From Nitrospirota bacterium (GTDB lineage: Bacteria; Nitrospirota; Thermodesulfovibrionia; Thermodesulfovibrionales; UBA1546), in NCBI GenBank assembly GCA_021824065.1, contig JAKALU010000009.1, forward strand, positions 1 through 40,760: a stretch of 40,760 nt of DNA, in the 5' to 3' direction. Shown in pieces: positions 23,436 to 29,525 of this stretch. The notes beneath the pieces are model-generated. The model was not told the origin of the DNA. It ran no database searches and worked only from the letters and a program-made list of their open reading frames with translations. The position numbers and the translations under genes were made by a program. Every line of letters starts with the position of its first letter. The first letter of the stretch is position 1.

Positions 23436-23957
23436 ATGAAATGGATAGCTCTACCCCTTTTCTTTATTATGACAGGGATGCTTGGTTGCACCATGTTATC
23501 GATGGAAGATGTGCCGTCAGAAGAACTCATCAAAAAATGGGACACTATTCAACCATTTATTATCGAACCAAGCAAAATCATGGGAATTTATAGAAATATT
23601 GACATAGATGCGATTGTGTTCAAATATTCTACGATTGCGGATAGAGACAAATTTTGGGCGCACCTCAAGTCCAATCTTCAAGGAACAAAATGGCTATTAA
23701 TTGCTGAGACTTCAGAAACCAGAACTTATGAAAGACGCTTCTCGAAGGGGGACCAATCTCCTGCCCGTCCGGACATGGCTCTCTTTTCCAGCGCAGAACT
23801 ATTAAAGATCGAATATCTCCCTGGAAAACAGATGGTAATAGTAGGCTATGTCCAAGCAGATTCTTCTGAAAAGGACACTTCCTTTGCATTTACGAATGAA
23901 GCAAAATGGGCAGAGAAGGAAATCTGGCCACGATTTAATAAGGCAAAAAGTGAATAA
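23436..23957 (+). CDS. putative lipoprotein of unknown function
   Basis: A 173-aa protein starting MKWIALPLFFIMTGMLGC, a lipoprotein signal peptide with a MLGC lipobox, so the mature N-terminal Cys would be lipidated. The remaining 155 aa are soluble with mixed helices and strands (DAIVFKYSTIADRDKFWAHL, LKIEYLPGKQMVIVGYVQAD). I do not recognise a family. The ribosome binding site is weak. It is a single-gene unit between the toxin-antitoxin pair and coaE-rfk. Confidence 0.7.
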   Translation: MKWIALPLFFIMTGMLGCTMLSMEDVPSEELIKKWDTIQPFIIEPSKIMGIYRNIDIDAIVFKYSTIADRDKFWAHLKSNLQGTKWLLIAETSETRTYERRFSKGDQSPARPDMALFSSAELLKIEYLPGKQMVIVGYVQADSSEKDTSFAFTNEAKWAEKEIWPRFNKAKSE

Positions 23958-24058
23958 TCATCCAAAAAGAAAATCTAGCGGATACGTTAACATGTCCCAC
24001 CGATTTTGGGCATTCCCCTTATCTTTCCCGCTCTAACAGATTCACTCCCCTTGTAATG

Positions 24059-24064
24059 TATAAT
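24059..24064 (+). promoter_or_regulatory. -10 box of coaE-rfk, probably leaderless
   Basis: TATAAT ends 5 nt before the ATG at 24070, with no Shine-Dalgarno between, exactly the same arrangement as for the FmdB-type gene. Confidence 0.5.
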
Positions 24065-24069
24065 ATCTC

Positions 24070-25164
24070 ATGCTGATAGTCGGTATTACAGGGAATTACG
24101 GCATGGGGAAGAGCGCTGTGCTTTCTATGTTCAGGGAGCTTGGCGCTGTTACCATTGATGCTGACTGGGTTGTAGGCCAGCTTCTGAAGGAAAAGAAGGT
24201 CCTTGGTCAAGTCAAAAAACTTTTTGGCTCTGGCATCCTTGACAAAAAAGGGCAGCTCGATAAGAAAAAGGTTTCTGAAAAGATATTTAAAAGCAAATCC
24301 CTCAGGCTTAAGCTCGAAGACCTCCTGCATCCGCTGGTATTTAAAAGGATTGATGAATTTATTAAAGGCTATAAGGACGGGAAGAAGGTTTTTATTGTTG
24401 AGGCTCCGGTAATATTCGAAAGAGAGTACGAAGGCAGGTTCGACAAGACTGTAACAGTATTCACTGACGAGACCACAGCAATAAACAGGCTTTCTATGCT
24501 TGGTGTCACAGCAAAAACAGCAAGCGAGAGGCTCAGATGCCAGCTTCCGATAAAAGAAAAGATTAAACGTGCTGATTTCAGTATTGATAACAGCGGAAGA
24601 ATTGAAAAGACAAAGAAACAGGTTGAAGGCGTTTATAAAAAACTGCTTGAAGAGGCAAAGATAAAGGAACTGCTTTATGCAGGAAATGTCAAAGATATAA
24701 AAAAGATTCTAGGAAGGCCATATTCTATTGAAGGCAGGGTTATCAAAGGCGCTGGCAGAGGCGGAAAGTTGCTTCATACCCCCACTGCGAACATAGCAAT
24801 CGAAAACGGCACACCCATAAAAGAAGGCGTATACGCTGTGAGAGTCGGAATTGCAGAAACGGGGAAAAAGAGACGCGGCGACAGAGGGAAACAAAAAATC
24901 ACCGCTTCACCCATTCAACGCTTCACCTATTCACCAATATATGATGGAGTTGCAAACATTGGCAAAAACCCAACATTCGGCGCATCTGTTGTGAGTTACG
25001 AAGTTCATATATTTAATTTCTCAGGGAATCTCTTAGGGCAAAAACTCAGAGTTTATTTCATTTCCCGTATCAGGGATGAGAAGAAATTCCCAAGTGTAAA
25101 GGCGCTTGAGACCCGGATTAAAAAGGACATAAAAAAGGCGAAGGAGATTCTGGAGCGTGGATGA
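24070..25164 (+). CDS. coaE: bifunctional dephospho-CoA kinase / riboflavin kinase fusion
   Basis: A 364-aa ORF joining two cofactor kinases. Residues 1-200 are CoaE: P-loop GNYGMGKSAVL, VTIDADWVVGQLL, FIVEAPVIFEREYE and the lid/AD motif KRADFSIDNSGRIEK; it phosphorylates dephospho-CoA. Residues about 205-360 are a riboflavin kinase of the RibF C-terminal type: linker ILGRPYSIEGRVIKGAGRGG, the PTAN motif in HTPTANIAI, GVANIGKNPTFG, VSYEVHIFNFSGNLLGQ and FISRIRDEKKFPSVKALETRI; it makes FMN. The FAD synthetase half of RibF is missing. An 8-bp repeat insertion lies in the kinase part (residues about 262-287). No frameshift is needed. Confidence 0.85.
   Translation: MLIVGITGNYGMGKSAVLSMFRELGAVTIDADWVVGQLLKEKKVLGQVKKLFGSGILDKKGQLDKKKVSEKIFKSKSLRLKLEDLLHPLVFKRIDEFIKGYKDGKKVFIVEAPVIFEREYEGRFDKTVTVFTDETTAINRLSMLGVTAKTASERLRCQLPIKEKIKRADFSIDNSGRIEKTKKQVEGVYKKLLEEAKIKELLYAGNVKDIKKILGRPYSIEGRVIKGAGRGGKLLHTPTANIAIENGTPIKEGVYAVRVGIAETGKKRRGDRGKQKITASPIQRFTYSPIYDGVANIGKNPTFGASVVSYEVHIFNFSGNLLGQKLRVYFISRIRDEKKFPSVKALETRIKKDIKKAKEILERG
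24858..24938 (+). repeat. 8-bp tandem array inside coaE-rfk
   Basis: Five octamers starting at 24899: TCACCGCT, TCACCCAT, TCAACGCT, TCACCTAT, TCACCAAT. The preceding bases are a weaker 8-bp series (GAAACGGG, GAAAAAGA, GACGCGGC, GACAGAGG). Together they encode GKKRRGDRGKQKITASPIQR, which interrupts the riboflavin kinase between its first strands and the GVANIG motif, while preserving the frame. Confidence 0.7.
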
Positions 25165-25175
25165 TTAGCTGAAAT

Positions 25176-25412
25176 CTATTTTTTATGACAGCCGACGCAG
25201 AGCCTGTCACTCACCATCTGTTCTTTCTGCTCCTCAGGGGATTTCTTCTTCCCAAACCCGTGGCAGTTAAAACAATCCTTGTATCCCTGCTCTTTATGCA
25301 TCTTTACCATTTTTGGGTTTTTGCTGTGGCATACATTACAGCCAAAGGCATAGGAATGGCTTAGAAGTATCACTACTGCCAGTGTAAATGTGCCGAATAT
25401 TTTTACCTTCAT
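25176..25412 (-). CDS. small triheme cytochrome c
   Basis: A 78-aa secreted protein. Signal peptide VKIFGTFTLAVVILLSHSYAFG, then three CxxCH heme c sites, CNVCH, CFNCH and CVGCH, with spaced His/Met/Lys residues. It is a small periplasmic multiheme electron carrier resembling the cytochrome c7/c3 group in size. It is encoded convergently with coaE-rfk and is single. Its maturation would need a Ccs-type apparatus, and a CcsA-like protein is encoded at 27.8 kb. Confidence 0.9.
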   Translation of the reverse strand: MKVKIFGTFTLAVVILLSHSYAFGCNVCHSKNPKMVKMHKEQGYKDCFNCHGFGKKKSPEEQKEQMVSDRLCVGCHKK

Positions 25413-25517
25413 AAATGCAGTTTAAACTAATATTTAGTTGGCGGGAATGATTTATGTCATATATTTTATCGTGTTTTCTTAAATTTCCTTTGAGAATAAT
25501 CCAGATTAATTTGTTAT

Positions 25518-25523
25518 TATAAA
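25518..25523 (+). promoter_or_regulatory. -10-like box of the DUF2301-like gene
   Basis: TATAAA (or overlapping TATTAT at 25515-25520) ends 5-8 nt before the ATG at 25529. No Shine-Dalgarno is seen before the ATG. Confidence 0.35.
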
Positions 25524-25528
25524 GCCGT

Positions 25529-26122
25529 ATGGGAGAAAAATATTTATTCCAGCCGTTAACAAGAGATGATAAGATTAGCGTGGTGCTTTACAGGGTAGGG
25601 ATAGCGCTGTCAACCGTGATCATCTCAATTGCTGCCTATCTGTCATTCAGCCAGAATATTAAGCTGCACAGTCTGGAAATAAACATATTGCTCACCTCGC
25701 TTTATATATCTGTGGGTCTGAGTGTGTTTTTTATCCATCTTTATGTGAGCAAGTTCAAAAGGGCGCTTAAAAAACTATACTTTATCTCCATATTGGCGTT
25801 AATAACGCTTTTTGTCATGGGCAGGGGAGATGTTTCAGGAATTCTCATTAATAAACCCTATGGCCCTTTCCTTCTCATCCCGTTATCAGGCTGTCTCGGT
25901 TTTATTACAGCAAAAGAGGCTTTCTGTTTTAAGCTGATGGAGGGCTATCTTCTTGCCCTGATAATGCCGTTTTACCTTTTCCTATTGTCAGCAGGTGATA
26001 TGACATTTAGAGGCACTTCTTATGGCCTTACTTTAATAGCCGTGATGCTCATATTTTTTACATTTAGAAAGGTATTCATGCCTATGCATTATGATATAGG
26101 CGATAAGTCCGCTTATTCCTGA
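25529..26122 (+). CDS. integral membrane protein, DUF2301-like
   Basis: A 197-aa protein with about six transmembrane segments (for example VVLYRVGIALSTVIISIAAYL, YFISILALITLFVMG, FLLIPLSGCLGFITAKEAF, LLALIMPFYLFLLSAG). The N-terminal FQPLTRDDKISVVLYRVG and the core GFITAKEAFCFKLMEGYLL match what I recall of DUF2301 membrane proteins, well known from cyanobacteria, of unknown function. It starts at ATG 25529 with no ribosome binding site; a leaderless transcript is suggested. It is not obviously linked to its neighbours. Confidence 0.7.
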   Translation: MGEKYLFQPLTRDDKISVVLYRVGIALSTVIISIAAYLSFSQNIKLHSLEINILLTSLYISVGLSVFFIHLYVSKFKRALKKLYFISILALITLFVMGRGDVSGILINKPYGPFLLIPLSGCLGFITAKEAFCFKLMEGYLLALIMPFYLFLLSAGDMTFRGTSYGLTLIAVMLIFFTFRKVFMPMHYDIGDKSAYS

Positions 26123-26172
26123 TTTCTCCCAGATTTTGCACGCTCTGAGAGATGTGAAAATATAGGAAATAA

Positions 26173-26421
26173 ATGGTAATTAAAAACGAGGACATAAAAG
26201 AATTGATAGTAGAAGTGCCTGAAGGCCACAAACACTTAAGAACTATTATAGTGCTCAAGGACGGAACAGAGTCTGTATTTCAGGAAGCTGCAATTGCAAA
26301 TCTTGTAAGAGCCTATATTACAGTTAAGACACACCCCTCAATAAACAGGGTGAACTTAAAAAGTAAAAAACTTGAGGAAAAGAAAAAAGGATATGCTGAA
26401 TGGCAGCTGCTGGAGGATTGA
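26173..26421 (+). CDS. conserved-looking small protein of unknown function (82 aa)
   Basis: A small soluble protein: IKELIVEVPEGHKHLRTIIVLKDGTESVFQEAAIANLVRAYITVKTHPS, in parts VPEGHKHLRTIIVLKDG and FQEAAIANLVRAYI, followed by a basic tail with KKLEEKKKGYAEWQLLED. The ATG has TAGGAAATAA upstream as a ribosome binding site. No signal peptide or membrane segment. The C-terminal EWQLLED is typical of short conserved proteins, but I do not recognise the family. It may be in an operon with the DUF2301-like gene (50-nt gap). Confidence 0.65.
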   Translation: MVIKNEDIKELIVEVPEGHKHLRTIIVLKDGTESVFQEAAIANLVRAYITVKTHPSINRVNLKSKKLEEKKKGYAEWQLLED

Positions 26422-26442
26422 TTAACACATATTGGAGGCGAT

Positions 26443-26499
26443 ATGGAAATTAATGTGTCCGAATTAAAAAGAGGGTACAGGCTTACCAGCATTATTTGA
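26443..26499 (+). CDS. short ORF of 18 codons with a strong ribosome binding site
   Basis: ATG at 26443 follows TTGGAGGCGAT, the best Shine-Dalgarno in this part of the window, and encodes MEINVSELKRGYRLTSII then TGA. The peptide resembles the N-terminus of HD-GYP or similar signalling proteins (VxELKxGxxL), so it may be the stub of a deleted gene, or a genuine microprotein. No downstream continuation was found in any frame. Confidence 0.3.
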   Translation: MEINVSELKRGYRLTSII

Positions 26500-26559
26500 G
26501 ACTTTTCTTCCCTTGAGTAAATTGTCTTCGCATCTTTTATTCCATTCTACTAATCCACA

Positions 26560-27828
26560 TTACTCCTCTTTCTCATTCAACCCGTAAAGTCTCTTGATTG
26601 TAGCTATCAGAATGTCCTTGTCCTCGGTATCCTCCTTAAGAGCTGCGGTGGGTGGATGTATGAGCTTATTGATAATTGCGGTTGCCATATATTCAATATC
26701 TTTCCTTTCTTTTTCCCCAAGAGAAGGGAGTTTGTTGAGCAGCCTGTCAAGCTCTTCTTTTTTAATCGCATCTGCCCTTTCCCTTAATGCAATAACTGTT
26801 GGGACAGAGTCAAGGGATGTCTGCCATTTTTGAAATGTCTCTATCTCTTCAGCGATTACCTTTTCAGCCTTCTCTGCTTCTTTTCGTCGTTCAAGGACGT
26901 TTATATCAACAACTCCCTGGAGGTCGTCAACATCGTAAAGATAAACATTGTCAATATGATTTATCTCAGGGTCTATATTGCGGGGAACTGATATGTCTAT
27001 GATAAAGACAGGCTTGTGCTTCCTTTCCTTCATGACATGCTGCATCTGTTCTTTCATAAGCACATATTTTGATGCGCCTGTTGAACAGATAACGATGTCG
27101 GTATTGACCATTTCATGAATGAATTCTTCAAATCTCACTGCCCTTCCGTCAAATTCTTTTGCAAGCTCGCATCCCCTGTCATAAGTCCTGTTCGCAACCA
27201 ATACCTCTTTTACGCCGCTGCTCATGAGGTGCCTTGCAGCAAGCTCTGCCATCTCCCCTGCGCCCAGGAGCATAAACGATTTTGTCGCGAGGTCTGTAAA
27301 TATCTTTTTTGCAAGTTCAACAGCAGCAAAACTGATTGACACTGCATTTTCAGCGATCTTTGTCTCTGTGCGTATGCGTTTTGCAACAGAGATTGCCTTT
27401 TTCATAAGTTTGTTGAGCAGGACGCCCGTTGTCTTTTTTGTGAGTGCAAACTCGAATGCGTCTTTCAGTTGTCCGAGTATCTGAGGCTCACCCACAACCA
27501 TTGAGTCGAGACTTGATGCAACCCTGAAGATATGTTTCACAGCGCTGATATTTTCATGAATATAGAGTGAGGTTTCAAGCGCATCTCTGTTAATCCCGTG
27601 AAACTCCGAAATAAAATTCTTTATTGACTCGGATGCCTTTGTGGTATCCTTCACATTTGCATAGATTTCAACCCTATTGCATGTTGACAATATAACAGCC
27701 TCTCTTACCTCTGGCAGGGCTTTAATCCTCAGCAGCCCTTCTTCAAGTTTAGGGCCACTAAAGGCGAGCTTTTCTCTGACATCTACATCAGCAGTTTTAT
27801 GATTAAGTCCCAAGACAAAAATATTCAT
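26560..27828 (-). CDS. hemA: glutamyl-tRNA reductase
   Basis: A 422-aa enzyme reducing glutamyl-tRNA to glutamate-1-semialdehyde, the first step of C5 tetrapyrrole synthesis. Catalytic Cys is in LSTCNRVEIYA near residue 49; SMVVGEPQILGQLKDAFE, the NADPH-binding GAGEMAELAARHLMSSGV and CSTGASKYV follow; the C-terminal dimerisation helix includes IINKLIHPPTAALK. Its ATG overlaps the stop of ccsA by 4 nt. The hemA/ccsA pairing (hemAX-like) supplies heme and cytochrome assembly together. Confidence 0.97.
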   Translation of the reverse strand: MNIFVLGLNHKTADVDVREKLAFSGPKLEEGLLRIKALPEVREAVILSTCNRVEIYANVKDTTKASESIKNFISEFHGINRDALETSLYIHENISAVKHIFRVASSLDSMVVGEPQILGQLKDAFEFALTKKTTGVLLNKLMKKAISVAKRIRTETKIAENAVSISFAAVELAKKIFTDLATKSFMLLGAGEMAELAARHLMSSGVKEVLVANRTYDRGCELAKEFDGRAVRFEEFIHEMVNTDIVICSTGASKYVLMKEQMQHVMKERKHKPVFIIDISVPRNIDPEINHIDNVYLYDVDDLQGVVDINVLERRKEAEKAEKVIAEEIETFQKWQTSLDSVPTVIALRERADAIKKEELDRLLNKLPSLGEKERKDIEYMATAIINKLIHPPTAALKEDTEDKDILIATIKRLYGLNEKEE

Positions 27829-28640
27829 AGAAATACATGAAGACCTTTTCTGAGTAATTTAATGCCGAAAAATGCTATAAGGATTGTCAGGAAACCGATT
27901 ATGGACAATATAGCAGCCCTTTTCCCCCTCCAGCCTGCCATAAGTCTTGCGTGAAGCACAATAGCGTAAATAAGCCATGTTATCAATGACCAGACCTCGC
28001 GCGGATCCCATCTCCAATAACTTCCCCATGCGCTTTCTGCCCAGAGCGCACCTGTTATTATTGCGAGAGTAAGCAACGGGAATCCGATTGTTATCAATCT
28101 GTAATTTATCTCGTCAAGACTCTGAAGACTCGGCAGTCTCTGGAACAAACCGCTTGGATGCTTGGATTTTACATAGTGTTCCTGAACAAGATACATAATG
28201 CCTATGCCAAATGCCATTGCGAATGCAGCATTACCGATAAATGCAAGGACCGTATGTATTCCTAACCAGTAACTCTGCAGCACCGGGCTTAAGGATTTTA
28301 TCTCCCGCGGCAGCAGAGAAGATGAAAGCATTAAGACAAATACAAGTGGCATTATGAACGAACCGAGAAGTCCGACCTTGTACCTGAATTCAAGGATAAA
28401 AAATAATAGCACTGTGCACCATGAAAAAAAAGATGTTGCCTCATGGGGACTTGATATTGGCAGGTGACCGCCAACAATATAACGGAAGATAATGCTTACA
28501 GTATGGAGGAGAAAACCGAAGATAACAAATAAGAGCATTATCTTTGCCGTTGTCTTTGTGCCTTTGAAAAGCTCGGCAATACTGATAATTGTTGCTGCAA
28601 AGTAAAAAGTCAGGGCAAGCTCAAAAAAAATGGTACCCAT
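27825..28640 (-). CDS. ccsA: CcsA/HemX-like cytochrome c assembly protein
   Basis: A 271-aa polytopic membrane protein with about eight transmembrane segments. The heme-handling tryptophan-rich signature is visible as WAESAWGSYWRWDPREVWSL, with conserved histidines in the flanking loops (GGHLPISSPHEATSFFSW, GIHTVLAFIGNAAFA). It is the CcsA family protein of the system II/HemX type. ATG at 28640 (MGTIFFELALTF) overlaps the stop of the upstream 56-aa gene by one base; the track TTG start at 28661 is less likely. It precedes hemA, overlapping by 4 nt. Confidence 0.92.
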   Translation of the reverse strand: MGTIFFELALTFYFAATIISIAELFKGTKTTAKIMLLFVIFGFLLHTVSIIFRYIVGGHLPISSPHEATSFFSWCTVLLFFILEFRYKVGLLGSFIMPLVFVLMLSSSLLPREIKSLSPVLQSYWLGIHTVLAFIGNAAFAMAFGIGIMYLVQEHYVKSKHPSGLFQRLPSLQSLDEINYRLITIGFPLLTLAIITGALWAESAWGSYWRWDPREVWSLITWLIYAIVLHARLMAGWRGKRAAILSIIGFLTILIAFFGIKLLRKGLHVFL

Positions 28641-28810
28641 CAGAAACAACCGAGAGGGCAATTGGTGATTTTTATTTTAAGCCTGTCAGCAACCTTGCCA
28701 ACGGTCTTATATGAAACACAGAGATTCTCTGCGATCATCCGTGCAACAGTGCATGGGAGTCTGCCTCCGATAGCCTTCTTTTTTATCTCTTCCTCTATCT
28801 TATCCTTCAT
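28640..28810 (-). CDS. 56-aa helix-turn-helix-like protein with conserved cysteines
   Basis: The protein starts MKDKIEEEIKKKAIGGRLPC, then TVARMIAENLCVSYKTVGKVADRLKI resembles a helix-turn-helix, and it ends KITNCPLGCF. Cysteines in LPC and NCPLGC could bind metal. I recall similar short proteins with a terminal CxLGCF motif but do not know their function. ATG at 28810 with GGGG 8 nt upstream is preferred; the stop of the MobB-like gene ends one base before it and its own stop overlaps the ccsA ATG, so it is firmly within a tight operon. A role in metal or cofactor control is inference only. Confidence 0.75.
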   Translation of the reverse strand: MKDKIEEEIKKKAIGGRLPCTVARMIAENLCVSYKTVGKVADRLKIKITNCPLGCF

Positions 28811-28811
28811 T

Positions 28812-29525
28812 TTAATAACCCCTATCTGTGGACAAGCAGGCACGTATGTAATTCATGCATTCATCAAGACCTGACTTTGATGAAAGGGAAACCTTAAATT
28901 TTTTGGCTCTCTCAGGTAGTTTTATAGAGGGCTCCTCCTGAAATAAGATTATATCTGCCATAGCCATAACCTTTATGGCGCTTTTTTTCAAACTCTCACT
29001 GCCTTTCCCAAATATAAATATTACAATATCAGGTTTTAAAAACTCAATTGCGCTGTTGCCTTCTATGATTATTCCTCTGAGGTGGGAAAGCCTGCTGACA
29101 GCTAAAGGCAAGACTTCTTTGAGTTCTTCGGCTGGAGATTGTACCCATAACACATTCTCTGCGCCGGCATTAAGGAGTCTTTGTGTATCCTTACCTTCCT
29201 GCGTTAATATCTCAGGGTCGTCAACTATTGATGTGTAGATAGCTGTTTTTGTGTATTTGATCGCACCCCAGGAAGTATTACAGGGTTCGAGGGTTCGAGG
29301 ATTCAAGGGTTCAAGTGAATGAGTGGTTTTATTAATTTTCGTTTTCTTGACCCCTTGACCCCTTGACCCCTTGACCCCTTGAGTCAGGCTCTTCAGAAGT
29401 GCTTCTGCCACGGTTGTCTTGCCTGCACCGCTGTGGCTGCCGCCAATGCCTATGATAAAAGGTTGGCTGTCAACACTTATGCCTTTACCTCTTCTAATTG
29501 CCCGGCCTCTTCTTTGTATCCACAA
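28812..29525 (-). CDS. MobB-like P-loop NTPase with repeat-derived insertion
   Basis: A 237-aa protein. P-loop GIGGSHSGAGKTTVAEAL near residue 28, then WGAIKYTKTAIYTS, DTQRLLNAGAENVLWVQ, SRLSHLRGIIIEGNSAIEFL and PDIVIFIFGKGSE, as in MobB-type GTPases linked to molybdenum cofactor. Residues about 47-81 (starting QGVKGSRGQGVKK) are encoded by two inverted octamer arrays and are absent from normal MobB. The start is uncertain: the TTG at 29525 overlaps topA by 49 nt and has no ribosome binding site; the best Shine-Dalgarno (AGAGG) lies before an ATA codon. Followed immediately by the 56-aa gene. Confidence 0.75.
   Translation of the reverse strand: MWIQRRGRAIRRGKGISVDSQPFIIGIGGSHSGAGKTTVAEALLKSLTQGVKGSRGQGVKKTKINKTTHSLEPLNPRTLEPCNTSWGAIKYTKTAIYTSIVDDPEILTQEGKDTQRLLNAGAENVLWVQSPAEELKEVLPLAVSRLSHLRGIIIEGNSAIEFLKPDIVIFIFGKGSESLKKSAIKVMAMADIILFQEEPSIKLPERAKKFKVSLSSKSGLDECMNYIRACLSTDRGY
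29283..29383. repeat. inverted pair of 8-bp tandem arrays inside the MobB-like gene
   Basis: At 29283-29314 are GGGTTCGA, GGGTTCGA, GGATTCAA, GGGTTCAA; at 29347-29378 are four perfect TTGACCCC units. The two arrays are reverse complements of each other with about 32 bp between, so they can form a long hairpin. Eight-bp units are not codon multiples, so the peptide repeats every 8 residues through all three phases, yet no stop arises and the frame is kept. Confidence 0.88.

Noticed and set aside
29283-29383. Possible CRISPR array in the TTGACCCC repeats
   Set aside because: Units are 8 bp and contiguous with no spacers, and lie in a coding region; this is a simple tandem array.
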